From Flammulina velutipes (Eukaryota; Basidiomycota; Agaricomycetes; Agaricales; Physalacriaceae), in assembly GCA_011800155.1 (NCBI GenBank), contig CM022369.1:3782001-3846000 (forward strand): a stretch of DNA of 64,000 nucleotides, in the 5' to 3' direction. This document shows, one piece after another, positions 8,988-20,051 of this stretch. Under the pieces are notes generated by a model, which made no database searches, was not told the DNA's origin, and was given only the letters and a program-made list of their open reading frames with translations. A program made the translations under genes and the position numbers. The stretch's first letter is position 1; each line of letters opens with the position of its first letter.

Positions 8988-9691
8988 TCACGCCACACAA
9001 ATCATATAAAATCCCGGACCCAGCCTCGCCAACCCCGCGAATCCCCTCCTCTCCGCCAAGAAATCCACTCGCTTCATCCCCGCTCTGCGTTCTTCCTCGG
9101 CCTCATCCGACCTACGAATACGCTTATACCTTCTCTCATACGCCTCCACCACCCTCCTCATATCCCTCCTCGACCCCAGCGCATAAAACTCTCGTGACCT
9201 AACATTCTCCCGCAGACCGTAGTATATGGCGTGGAGGACGTCGGAGGCTGTGATGTATGCGCCGTTTGACCTGGGGCGCACGAGGATCTGCCAGGATGAC
9301 TCGAGGAGGCGGAGGGTGAGTGAGGGGGTGGGTGGGATGAGGGCGGGTTCCGGGGTGGGTGGGACGAGGGCGGGGAGGGTGAGGGGGGGGGAGGGTGAGG
9401 GGGAGGGCGGGGAGGGAGAGGGAGAGGGAGGGGAGGGAGAGGGAGAGGGAGGGGAGGGACGTGTAGGGTGTTGTGGCGGTTGAGGGAGGGAGGGAGAGGT
9501 CCCATGTTATTGCTGGGGGGGCGGAGCGGACGAGGAGGGGGTGGAGCTGGGGTGCGGGTGGTTTGCTGTGGGTATTGGAGCGGGAGCTGGAGTGGGGTGG
9601 AAGGAGGGAGGGGGGTGTGGTTGGACCGGGGGACGAGGAGTATGAAGTTGAGGGGGGAGGGTAGAGCGAAGTGGACGTGTTTTCCTGGCAT
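8988..9691 (-). CDS. DUF6699-domain protein (frame broken at two G runs)
   Basis: The start MPGKHVHFALPSP and a Pro/Ser-rich leader are followed by QLHPLLVRSAPPAITWDLS, a Pro/Leu-rich loop, then LRLLESSWQILVRP, YITASDVLHAIYYGLRENV and FYALGSRRDMRRV. This matches the basidiomycete domain DUF6699, whose function is unknown. Two frame changes are needed, at G6 (9652-9657) and G9 (9383-9391). Removing one base from each gives 702 nt (233 residues) with no intron. The low-complexity middle is written in C-rich codons, which makes base-calling slips plausible; true decay is the alternative. Confidence 0.7.
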
Positions 9692-9954
9692 GGTTAGTGG
9701 ATGTCGATGAAGAGACGTGGGATTTATTGAGAGGCAAGTTCGGTTAAATACTGAAAAGAAATGACTCCTCCGTTAATCCGAATGGTACCGCCTACTTTGA
9801 TATCACGGCGGTGCTAAATCTTGCGTATGTGGGCGTCGTGCGACACACGTGTCATGTTGATTGCTGTAGAACGTGCTGCGGTCCCAACGACAAGACACGG
9901 AAACCTAACGGAACTGCCAACCACAAGTTCCGGCGATCAGATCGACTATCACAG

Positions 9955-10365
9955 TAGCTGTAAAGTAAAGTAAAGTAAATGTCAATCAGAGATCATTCAA
10001 TTCACATGGGGGGGTACATTATTGTTGACGATAAATGATAGACGCTCGGCATACCTACATCCACTGGCAAGGTACACAAAGTCTGTGTACCAGTACTATC
10101 CGGTCCCCGAATACCGCCGCCAAAGAAGTGGCCGAGGGTTGAAAGGGGCAACGCCCGATGAGGAAGAAGTGGAACAAGAGTATTGATGTGGCGCACGTGA
10201 TCGTACTCTTTTTGTCCTCGTACCACCACCATGGACAGAAACACGTCGTGTCGCCCGTTTACTGGACAGACGCGACCGTGGAAAGGCTATAGTTGAGCAG
10301 CGACGGCAACTGGGAGGCGACGTCTGTGCGAGCTACGTCGTCGCTCCGCGAGAAGTCGGGTCGTA
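9955..10365 (+). pseudogene. broken copy of the MSH4 promoter and 5' end
   Basis: This stretch matches 19742-20255 with many small gaps: AAGTCTGTGTACCAGT, GATGTGGCGC, ACGTGATC, TACCACCACCATG and GAGCAGCGACGGC are shared in order. It covers about 270 bases of upstream sequence and the first ~135 bases of coding. The copied start is at 10231, but the frame is soon interrupted and the rest of MSH4 is absent. It is a partial duplication, not a gene. Confidence 0.85.
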
Positions 10366-12047
10366 TGTCTATCCGCAGTCTTGGATCCTAGAGTATGTAA
10401 GGCATTTCGGCTTCTTGCTTGGATGATCGACGAGTTACGAGTCTCTTTTGTCGCTGCGCTGGAGCACTCTATCGCAGAACAATTGACTGGGCATCGGCCT
10501 GGACATCGAGGTATCGGAACCAAGCTCTCTTCTTCACGCAGATCCTATCAACGCTCAGCGTTCAAATGGAGCGGGCGGGTGCTACCCAGTGTTCAGGCTG
10601 CTATAGAGGTTTAATTCTACCTATGCAAAAAGCTTACTTCGAGGAGCACCAGAGCGTCCCTCGAAATGGCGCTGGGTTCCGATTCTTTGTAGCAACCTGA
10701 ACAGCGACCATTTGGCGAGGATGAGTAGCTCGTCGGCGCGGGATGGGACTGTTGCGCCTTCGCCACAACCGGTGCTTTGTGGGCAGACGTTCCCGGTGTC
10801 TCGAGTCGATATCACTACTCTTATCGTTGAGTTTTCATGACTGATGTTGTTTGTGCAGCTGCTGATTTGGCTGTAGATTTGTAGTATAAGTGGCGTTTTT
10901 GATACTGGGTTCTAAACCGCTGTTGCAAATAACGGACTGGAGACTGTACGTGACGTCCTGAGCTGCTCAGCTGGCCTGAGAACAGGGATGGCGTGAGTGC
11001 CCATACGTGTTGACTTGGAGGCGGACATGATTGTGTGTGCATGCGAGGGCTTGTTACTACCTTAGGACATTTACAACGTAGGTGCCGGTAGCGCATGCGA
11101 AACTTCGTGCAATTTCAATTTCAGGTACGTCGCAAGAAAATGAGAGCCATGATACTGAGTAGTCTACTAAAGACCTACTCTACTGCTATAAATAAAAAAG
11201 TGCGTAGGTCAGTGGCAACGCCTGGCAATTGGAACATCAGGACGTACCCTCATGTCTATTCCCGTGCAAATGGGACAGTTGACGCTGTTCGACGAATATG
11301 CTTGCCCGGGGATGAGAGGATAACGCGGGTCGTGGGGGCTTTGAAAAGCACACCATCCTGGCTTTTGCGGATTGACGTTGGGGTTGATGTTCGGGCTCCT
11401 CCCACTGCAGTGTAGTTCTTCGTAGTATAGTGCTTGTTGGCTTTAGCGGTGATACTGCAGTTCTTGTAAATTCAGCGCGACGTCATACATATTGTCTGTC
11501 GTAACGTCAGTCGCTGGTCATGAGGGACACATATAACAGCCATACCTGTGCTAGTTTCCGGGCTGGGGGAAGTGATAGACGATGAATCCGATAAATCATT
11601 CTTGTATACATAGGGTGCGAATCGGAAGGTATCAGGTGTCCTCTTTACCGTCCTCAGTAGACTCGGAAATATAAAGAGATGCATCGGTATCTACCTTCAA
11701 ACAATTCATTCTCTACGTGCGAAGCAGCGGACATATTGATACATCCAATTGGAAATGCCTTGTTATCAATGAGAAGCCAGCCTCATCTCACGTTCTCACG
11801 CGGTTTTGTGTGGCCACAAACGCATGGATACATAAATCTCAATACGACGTCAATCTAATGTTAAGCGGAGTATACAGGGAGTATAATCACCTGAAGATGG
11901 CCTGTCTATAGTAACCCTTCGCCCATGAAAAGATGCAGAGAGTTTGAATCAAGTTTGAGCGTTTTCAATAGGCTATTTGTACCTGTTGTGATACTGAATC
12001 TTCACTCAACACCGCGATGTAGGTTGTCTGTTTCTCATGGAACTTAG
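10366..12047. other. gene-free stretch
   Basis: Open frames here (for example 10381-10614 and 11095-11415 on the plus strand) show no domain pattern, no signal peptide and no plausible continuation across splice sites. I see nothing else, apart from the likely missing 5' exon of the kinase gene near the right end. Confidence 0.45.
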
Positions 12048-12080
12048 CCTGACAGACACAGGGATACACTATCCAATACC

Positions 12081-13103
12081 GTGTCAGATGCATCAGGCTT
12101 CAGGCTGGACGCGCTATCTGGCTCGTGGCCAGTGGACATCGAAGCTGGGGACCTTCAAGAGGGGCGTACATTAGCACTCACCGTCTCCAGTGAGGTTATA
12201 TTGTTCTCCAACGACCGTTTCGTGGCAAAAATATTCCTCGACCTCGATATTATGCAACGGGAGCTAAAGATCACTCACCTCGCGGGCGACTGCGCCGTTC
12301 CTATTGTTGGCCGAGTGCGCCAGCCCGACGGCCGCATATATGGCTTCGTCATGCCTTTTGAGGCGGTACTGTCCCCAGCAACCATTCCCACCCTGGAAGA
12401 TCGTGTTCGTATAATCCACGAGCTATGCGACCTCACGCACCGCTTCCACCAGAAAGGGCTCGTTCACGGTGACATAAAACCAGCAAACGTCCTCAGATGC
12501 TCTGATGGCTCCCTGCGCTTTTGCGATTTCGCGACTTCCTCCCAGGCAGGCGAAGACTACGCGACGACGCTCTGCTCTATGCAATACACTTCCACTCGAC
12601 GGTACCGGTCCAGGGAGCCGGAAGTTTTGACGCAAGCCGAAGACTTCCATGGGCTTGCGATGTCGATTTGGGAGATATGTGTTGGGCACGATGACTTTTG
12701 GAGCGTCGGCATACGCTCCACGGATGACTGGGAGAGGTATAGCGAGCTCGCGGAGGATGCTGTGAATGCTGGCCTACGACCCGATATGGATCCCGTGGAC
12801 AGATTGAACCCCGAGATTTCGCGCCTCATCACATCCTTCCTCGATAAAGGTCCCTCGTATGCTGATGCCTTCGTCGTGACAAGCGCGATGTGCATCGAGA
12901 CCGAACACGCTCTGAGATACTGCTCCCAGCGTCCGAGCCACACTTTCGTTATACGGCTCAAGTGTGGGTCTTGCGAAGAGACGGGGCTTGAGACGTGCAG
13001 GTTCCTCAAGCGGAAAGGGTTGGTCGCTGATATGGGGCCCAGCACGCCCATCTGCACGATATGTCACCCCTCTGTCGTTCAGAGTATTCCGAATGCCATG
13101 TAA
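12081..13103 (+). CDS. protein kinase-like protein, 5' exon unresolved
   Basis: A single open frame of about 340 codons carries a small eukaryotic-type kinase domain. FVAKIFLDLD holds the ATP-anchoring Lys. HGDIKPANVL is the catalytic loop (Asp and Asn present). CDFATS stands for the Mg-binding DFG with Gly replaced by Ala. YRSREPE is the end of the activation segment. A Cys-rich tail follows (KCGSCEETGLETC and CTICH). The N-terminal lobe is short and the glycine loop is not clear. The frame has no ATG near its beginning (12081 is a GTG) and meets a stop at 12045, so a 5' exon must lie upstream, or the gene is truncated. A decayed relative lies at 34326-34790. Confidence 0.75.
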   Translation: MSDASGFRLDALSGSWPVDIEAGDLQEGRTLALTVSSEVILFSNDRFVAKIFLDLDIMQRELKITHLAGDCAVPIVGRVRQPDGRIYGFVMPFEAVLSPATIPTLEDRVRIIHELCDLTHRFHQKGLVHGDIKPANVLRCSDGSLRFCDFATSSQAGEDYATTLCSMQYTSTRRYRSREPEVLTQAEDFHGLAMSIWEICVGHDDFWSVGIRSTDDWERYSELAEDAVNAGLRPDMDPVDRLNPEISRLITSFLDKGPSYADAFVVTSAMCIETEHALRYCSQRPSHTFVIRLKCGSCEETGLETCRFLKRKGLVADMGPSTPICTICHPSVVQSIPNAM

Positions 13104-13629
13104 GCAGGCTGTGTTATTCGTTTTTCCTTTCTGCGCTGGCGCGGGATGCGAGTTCTTTCTGCGCTTTGCGGAGAGATGTCTCGAGGCGTTATCACTTTTT
13201 TTTTTTTAGACGCAGCTTCAGAAGATGGGTATGTGCGGATGCTAGCGGTCTGGGTGTTCTTTTGGACTTTTTTCCAGGTTGCCAATAACGGCGGGCTGGA
13301 CGGTGAGATTACTATGCTGGCCGGAGAGGTACGGGGAGGCTGACTGTTCTGTGTTCAGCGTTGCGGTATCTCGAACCATGTGAGTCTTTGTGCGGAGATG
13401 CCTTAGGCTATTCTGTATGTCATACCATGGTTCTCGTTCTTGGATGACCATAGGATAGGGACGGCGTGAGTGCTACTATGCGTAAACGGGAATGGGTGGA
13501 CGAGAGGCTTCCTGAGCCCCGGGTGGATGTGAGGCAAGGCAGGTGGAGATGCATCGGGTGTGTCTTTAACGTGAGTTTCTTTTCTGCAGTTGATGACGAC
13601 TAATGGTTGGCGTACAAGGGGCATAGCTA

Positions 13630-13735
13630 TTTGCACGAACATGGTGCACGAACCGCATGTGCATGTTCGTGCAATGCTCAATCAATGTATGTGCAATACA
13701 TCATTATCGTTCGTGCAGTCTGTCCGTGCACTGTT
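13630..13735. repeat. degenerate TGTTCGTGCA repeat, patch 1
   Basis: Several copies of the 10-mer occur on both strands (GCACGAACA and TGTTCGTGCA), spaced irregularly. It is the smallest of three patches. Confidence 0.6.
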
Positions 13736-14147
13736 TGTACAGTTTCTATCCGTCGCATCGTGTACCGCGTCTTGTATCTCAGACCGCCGCCGTCGCCGAT
13801 GATCGAACCCTTCTTCGAAATATCACATGACGGTTCACGTCGCGTCGCGTCGCCATCGTCGTAATTCTATAACAACGTGCAAGACACTATTTAGTTATCT
13901 TTTTGTTGCTTTTGTTGCTGTTCAGCTATTGCGGTCATTGATCTAGGATACCATACAAATAGCAACCATATATTGTGATACCCAAGGAAATCCAGCCACT
14001 TGTATTGCTCAGATATTGCGGATAGTCCTCTATTCCCGTTACTGACGCATCACCGTAGTGCTAGTGAGCTATCTAACTGTGGTTTGGGCATTTAATATTT
14101 GTGCTTAACATTGTTGGAGCATCCTACAGGGTTTGTATGGTGTTCAG

Positions 14148-14362
14148 ACATGTTCGTGCATGTTCGTGCAATGTTCGTGCAAGTTTGTGCAATACATAAA
14201 TATGTTTGTGCAGTGTTTGTGCTTGTTCGTGCAGTGTTCGTGCATGTTCGTGCAGTTCTCGTGCATGTTCGTGCAGTTCTCGTGCATGTTCGTGCAGTGT
14301 TCGGGCATGTTTGTATAGTGTTCCGACTGTGTTCGTGCATGTTCGTGCAATATTTGTGCAGT
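14148..14362 (+). repeat. TGTTCGTGCA tandem array, patch 2 (main)
   Basis: About twenty near-copies of TGTTCGTGCA follow each other head to tail in one orientation, with one- or two-base changes (TTTGTGCA, TCTCGTGCA) and short spacers. Open frames in all three minus-strand frames (peptides rich in HEHAR and CTNMHE) are just the repeat read through and not genes. Confidence 0.9.
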
Positions 14363-14664
14363 CTTGTCCATGCACTCTACCACTCAACATTGTCAAGACA
14401 GCCCTTACCTCTCAAGTCTTTTTTCCTATATATTCTCCATGAGGAAAGGGCCATAAGTTGTATGTACGATGTATATTTGTCTTTCCCACTATCTACCTCA
14501 AACATTGACCATGCATCTCATTGCCCGTGACATGCCGCTTGACACTTGGCGGTCGTTACAGGGGTAGTGTCTCTCTACCTAGTAGCACCAGTCCAATGTG
14601 GACCCTACCTCAAGACTGTATCTTTCATGACGGCCAGACTGATAATTGAGATAGGCGCGACATC

Positions 14665-15333
14665 TAGTGTTGCCGCGATGTCGAGCACGCTCAGCTCAGA
14701 GCTCAGCTCAGCTCAGGGACTTTCCTAATAAGGGTTTGAGCTGAGCGAGCCATCGAGGCCTCATCACATCGTAAACCAAGGCAATCAGATTTACAGTATC
14801 GCGTACGTTGAGCTTGTTTTCATATTTATTCAACCACAAGCAAATGAATGAGATGTATTTTGACTTGTCAAAGCTTCAACATGAGTGCAACGACAGCGCG
14901 CCACTGGAACTACTTGGTTAGTCTTAGACTCTGGAGTCTTAGTCTATTCCACAATCTCTTATGACCTGAGAGTATACCGTCACTTGCATTCCCGCCAGTG
15001 ACTTGTGAGCGGGACCGAACCTTCTTATAGGACACATGCATATGACATTAGTTCAACTTAGGCTCAAAGTACTGCATTCTGTGGTCAAATTGGCTGCTCA
15101 ATGGTGCTGGTGATGAATGTCTTACTACACGCTGTGCTACTTCTGCGTGTACTGGGAAAGTTTCTTTCTTAACGTTGGAAAGACGTCGCACAGATGGCGC
15201 ACCGACGTAGCTTCCTTATTGGGAAGGTAGCTCGATGGCTCGTGAGGCATCGCGCCTCAGCTCAGCTCAGCTCAAACCCTTAACCCGGTGCCGCTCGCTC
15301 AAGGCAAGCTCAGCTCAGCTCGCGGCAACACTA
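14665..15333. mobile_element. non-autonomous hAT element with perfect 8 bp target duplication
   Basis: The ends read TAGTGTTGCCGCG and its inverse CGCGGCAACACTA. They are flanked by identical eight-base direct repeats, GCGACATC, at 14657-14664 and 15334-15341. Just inside both ends lie clusters of GCTCAGCTCA, the kind of subterminal repeat hAT transposases bind. The 669 bp body encodes nothing recognisable. Confidence 0.93.
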
Positions 15334-15499
15334 GCGACATCTGCCAGTAATATCAATCCAAATTAGGAAACTACGCCGCTCAGGTTGAACCGGCCGGTGG
15401 CTTAAACATCGCTCGAGCTCTAGATAGGCTCATGTGTCCTCAGTGTTCAATTAACACAAGAAAGGCATGTATAGTAATACAATGCATAGCTAGTATCAT

Positions 15500-15632
15500 G
15501 TTTGTGAAATGCATGTGCCTGTTCGTGCATGTCCGTGCAATCCCCAACTTTGTTTGCACATGTTCGTGCATTACCTATTTTGTAAGTAAATGTTCGTGCA
15601 TACGGTTCGTGCACTATGTTCGTGCAAATATC
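15500..15632 (+). repeat. TGTTCGTGCA repeat, patch 3
   Basis: Seven or so copies (CTGTTCGTGCATG, CATGTTCGTGCA, AATGTTCGTGCA and others) are spaced irregularly over about 130 bases, in the same orientation as the main array. Confidence 0.75.
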
Positions 15633-16960
15633 GGGGCCCGCGTACAAGATCTCGGAGATTGTGGACATCGAGGCATTGGGTGAAATATTTTATTGGGGGT
15701 TATTAAGTAAAGAAATCTCAACGCGAGATATGTATTGCAGCTCTAGGGTAATTTGTTGAATATTGTCAGCTATAGATGTGTTGGTGGCTGGTGATAGACG
15801 GCAGGGAGTCACCGTTTGTAGCCGAGTATTCTTACGGTAAGGTTTAGCTGGACTTTGAGCTTTGAGAGTCAAGTCAACTTACAATGTTGGCGCGAGAATG
15901 GTGGCGTCCCCCAAGACCATTACTGTTTGCATAGTACACCACCTCCCTTCTGCTTCTTTGAATTTTCGTCCTGACACCTATGCCGGACATTACTCTTTGT
16001 TGGAGATTTAGCGAGCCCTCGGAATCACGGGCCGTACTTACATCATCGACTGCATGTCCGTTGTTCATTTCGCAGTTACACGCCTTGCCGTTTGCCACGA
16101 CCTCTGTGGTACAAACGTCTCTTTAGCTCGACTACTGTATCCTTATACAGTAACGTCACTCTATCTAGGCTTTTATTTTAACACTCTTGTCGAAGCTTGG
16201 AGCATGCGTAACTTCATCTTGACGAGCCACCATCTCGTCTTGACGAAAGAGCTCTTGTCCGCCGCTTTCAATCGCTTCCATCTGATATGCTGATGACGAG
16301 CGTCTAGGCGTTTGAGTGTAATGCCGGACAAGTCCGGTACCCAGGGTTTTTAGGCTTGCATTCTGAACTTCGAAGGCTACGTACGACTTCCAGTGATGCT
16401 TATCATTACGAGGCTCTCGAAGCTTCGGGTGAAACCGACCTGGCATATCCATAATCCAGCTTCTGTGCCCTCTATTCCTGTTTCTGGAGGACTTCGACTC
16501 GGAATCGAGGTACTCAGGCTACGAGGACAATCCTATATGGCTCGATATTAAGCCTGTCAAAGCTCGCGGTATCGAGTGTTGACAGAGAGGTCCCCTGCTG
16601 CTGCGGGTATTTTGTTCTCTACAACGCTCGTTGGAATGGAAGCGAGGGGAATTCTGTTATTGACGTGTTTTATTCACCACCTTTAAAGCAGGCACTTTCG
16701 ACCCGAAACATTGGGAGATCCCCTTTACTGTTCAACTTCTTGTGGTTCGCCACCCAACGCTGTCTCACAAACGGGGACCATAGACCGTATCTACCTGCGC
16801 CGCCGGAGGTGATACCACCCCATATGTTCAATTGATTTCTCACTGCAACCTTCTTTACCAGAAACATGTCGAATGCCTAGAATCTAAGCTCCTGGCACGA
16901 GGACGGGTTTCTCTGGCTGGTTTTGTATAACTAGCTGCTCCGTTCTTGGGTTGATACCCC

Positions 16961-18775
16961 ATGTCTAGCGGAATGGATCTCTCTGAACATGAAGACGGGC
17001 TTTTCTACGGTGAGTGCTGCACCATTGGTCTTGTTGTTCGCTGAGTTCTGATTTTGACAGGTTATGTATGTTCAACGGTGTATGGGCTTTTTCGATCTCG
17101 TTGGGCTTTCTTCATGTTGACGGGGACTCGGATGCGTTATAGGTTGCTTGGAATTTCGTGCATGCAGGCGTGGCAGTATTTCATCACGAACGAGGATAGG
17201 TGGCCGATGCGTGTGCTGGTTAGTCTTTGAATATGTGATTGTCGTTCTGGATGCTGACTCGGATCGGACATCATAGGTCTCGTCGTTGATGTACGTCGTT
17301 TCCTTCGACGAATTGTGCGCTTACCATTCACTTTAGATGCATGGATATCGCGAGTACCTGTATCACGTCTCAGGTCTTGCATTATTACTTTGTACGTCCT
17401 TCTTTGCTCTCACTTACCGAATCTAACTACTGGCATATCGTGCAGATCGAACACTTTGGGGACCTCAAGGCATTGGGACATCAGCCTTTGTGAGTTGTAG
17501 TACTACCCAAATATGATCAGGCCGCTCTAACTTGCTCCGTAGTATATTCAATATGGAACTGATGCTTACAATCATCATCGTATTGGTGTGAGTTTTGCGT
17601 TGTCTTTGCGTTTATATGGTTTCGCTCATAACTCCGTAGCGTTGAATTGTACTTTGCTCACAAGATCTATTTGTGTGAATATCCTCTCTGTCTCTTTCTT
17701 TGGCGCAACTGATGTCGAGCAATACATTAGTCGACCATCGGAACAAGATCGTACCTGTGTTGGTTGTAGGTCGTTTTCGTCTTTAGACCGATGTCATTTC
17801 TGACATGTTCTTCTTCACAAGGTTATTTTTGCGATCGCGAGCTTTGGGATTGGAATAGGCAAGTGGTTGATTGATAATGTTACTTAGGTTTCTGACCCGT
17901 CAAATAGGCGCCATCGTCGACCTGAGCCTTCATCCGGAGGTTCAGTGGTTTGGAACGAAGCGCGGAATGGTCTGCTGCTATCATTATCAGCGCTACAGAA
18001 TCAGCTGACATTCTACAGCTCGAAGCGACGATGCTATCCGCCACTTCAGCTATTGCTGATATCCTGATCACGATAGCTCTTTCGCTGAGCCTCACACAGT
18101 CTAGGACCGGAGTCAAGAGGCGAGTGCGCCGCAGTGGTTCTTCTTGATATGAACGTTCATGCTGTTTTCATCATAGGACGGACACGGTTTTGCACAAGCT
18201 TGTGGCGTATACGATCTCGCGAGGGCTGCTGGTCGCCGTCGCGCAGACCCTTATCGTGGTTCTCTTTCCATTGGACGTTGCTGGTCAGAGCTGGTAAGTC
18301 CAATCCGCCGTCTTCAAGGGTTTGTTCCTCTAATCCCACATAATAGGATGCCCTTTCACCTGTGTATGAATAAACTCTATGTGATTACGATGTGTGAGTC
18401 TTACCTCTCTCTACTCAGCATGAAGCGATGCTCACACGAGAATCGCAGTGGCTTTGTGCGTTGTCTTGATCATTGCGATGGGCTTTGATATTGACACTCA
18501 TAGCTTGAATGCCCGGTATAATCTGCGCAAGAAGATGAATGGGCCTGTGACGGACACGATGTTCAATATGTCTCTGCGTTCAACGACTGCTACGCCCCAC
18601 AATCTGTTCTTCCACAAGACTGAAAGCGCCAGTTTGACGCAGCCGGGGGATGTTTATGTTCCGGTACGTTCATTCGTATCTACCTTTCTGTGGGACTTGT
18701 GCTTATGGGAAGTAGGAGCGGGAGACGACGACGACGACGACGATGGATATTATTGATCCGAAGATTTCAGTTTAA
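16961..18775 (+). CDS. DUF6534-type multi-span membrane protein
   Basis: The gene has many small exons and typical 45-60 bp introns. Readable pieces in order are: MSSGMDLSEHEDGLFYG; GISCMQAWQYFITNEDRWPM; CMDIASTCITSQVLHYYF joined to IEHFGDLKALGHQPF and MELMLTIIIVLV; VELYFAHKIYL; VIFAIASFGIGIGKW; ATSAIADILITIALS...LTQSRTGVKR; RTDTVLHKLVAYTISRGLLV; and MPFHLCMNKLYVITM joined to LAFLNARYNLRKKMNG. This succession of helices with Q-x-W-x-Y-F, ADI-I, RTG and LNAR landmarks is the basidiomycete DUF6534 membrane family (about seven helices), function unknown. The second splice junction and the exact C-terminus are uncertain; the end is placed at the stop after DIIDPKISV. Confidence 0.75.
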
Positions 18776-19139
18776 AGAGTGTACTTTATTAAAGAGATAC
18801 CCGTGCCAGTGGCGCAGTTTACTGTAGGAATGAATTGACTTCATTCATAAGATTACACCACGTTCTCAAAGAAGCGAGATCAGCCGATGTTCTGGCGCGT
18901 TGCCACAGTCCCAAGGCCCATTATATGGTTTTCTGGCGCGTCGAAAACCGCAAAAGACGGCCCTAAGCGTCAGAGCGTCGAGCGCCGATGACAAAAAGGT
19001 ATAATCAGGCTGGAGTCAGCGAAGTAAAAAAGTGGATGTCGTAATTCAGAATACATCGAGAAAAGCGCGAGTATAAACAGTGAGGCTTTTATGGGCGATA
19101 CATTAGAGGATTAGAGTGTTATAAGGTGGAACGCTCACC
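18776..19139. other. intergenic between convergent genes
   Basis: Nothing codable is seen. Two copies of TTCTGGCGCGT occur near 18890 and 18930. Confidence 0.5.
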
Positions 19140-19634
19140 TCATCCGCGGATGATGTACCATCCTACAATCGTGTCGTTCTCCAATGTGATTTCTTTCTGG
19201 ATTTGAGCAATGACGTCGGGTGGTGGAATGGCAGAGTTATCGCCAGTATTGTCTGCGAAACTCAATAGGTAGCCCCCCGTACTGCCGAGGTGCAGCTCTG
19301 ACGGCTCCCATATCATCGAAGCTCGAGCACACATCATCCTAGCCGCGCTTGAGGCCAACGGTGCGAGTTCGATGTAATCCTCGGTTCTCTTCTCTTTCGG
19401 GAGATTTTCCATGTAATCAGCAAAGAATTGAGACCATCGGACGTTCTGATGGGTTAGCGGGATTCCGAAGCCCATTCTTCGATCGCGCAGTGGCGCCATG
19501 AAACGACGCGGAGGCGGGATGCAATCCTTGTAGTTGCGGTTGGTGAGTGATAACATATCCAAATCCTAAGGTGGCTATTAGTACAGCAATGCATCACATA
19601 AGAGCTCTACCTCTTCGTTTTCTGGGGGCGCCAT
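19140..19634 (-). CDS. conserved-looking hypothetical protein (149 aa)
   Basis: Two exons, 19634-19611 and 19565-19140, join in phase to a 149-residue protein that starts MAPPENEEDLDMLSLTNRN and ends ENDTIVGWYIIRG. It is soluble, with no signal peptide or membrane segment, and moderately acidic. The good splice signals (GTAGAG..CTTAG) and absence of low complexity suggest a real gene. I do not recognise the family. It is divergent to MSH4, separated by about 420 bases, so the two may share a promoter region. Confidence 0.6.
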
Positions 19635-20051
19635 GATGATGGGATGGTTCAGTGATGGTTCCAAGGTAGTTTGGCTTTCGCATTGGCCGGCCCGGGGAAT
19701 CTTATTGTTTGCCGAAAACAGAAGAAAGCGTATCGACTATTAACTGTTGCTGTAAAATGAACGTCAATAAGAGATCATACAAAGCGGGCTGCACTCCCTT
19801 TTCACCAACGTCAATGATAGATGCTCGGCGGAGTCTACTGGTACAGAAAGTCTGTGTACCAGTCCCCAGATACCTGCACCACAGATCACCGCCTAAGAGG
19901 TTGTCGAGCTCACTACGATCCAGGAATACGCATGGGACGGCGCCCGATCAGGAAGCAGTGAAACGAGACGCGTGTGATTATTGATGTCATCCATGTGTGG
20001 CGCTACGCTTCTTTCACGTGATCAAATCCTTCTTGCTCTCTTACCACCACC
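19635..20051. promoter_or_regulatory. shared upstream region of MSH4 and the divergent gene
   Basis: It contains TGTGGCGC at 19996-20003, CACGTG at about 20016, and a TTACCACCACCATG box whose ATG is the MSH4 start. Much of this region was copied to 9955-10230, upstream of the broken MSH4 fragment. Confidence 0.5.

Larger units (their letters stand above)
13104..16960. other. repeat-rich gene-poor stretch
   Basis: Three patches of a degenerate 10-mer and one hAT MITE (listed separately) occupy much of it. Between 15690 and 16500 some minus-strand frames (15874-16098, 16165-16452) are open but unrecognised. A plus-strand segment ending near 16575 (reading ...EDNPIWLDIKPVKARGIEC and stop) looks protein-like but I cannot extend it into a gene. 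Confidence 0.45.

Noticed and set aside
9158..9691. 177-codon Pro-rich frame across the DUF6699 gene
   Set aside because: After the first dozen residues it leaves the family reading frame; it ends in an out-of-frame stretch over the conserved domain.
10381..10614. 77-codon frame following the MSH4 5' fragment
   Set aside because: It does not match MSH4 or any family I recognise and has no splice continuation.
14092..14396. Open frames of 60-90 codons on both strands (HEHAR-, CTNMHE- and SCMFVQ-type peptides)
   Set aside because: They are read-through of the TGTTCGTGCA array; every frame is open because the repeat lacks stops.
13630..15632. CRISPR-like repeat array
   Set aside because: Repeats are 10 bases, spacers irregular and very short, and the sequence is fungal.
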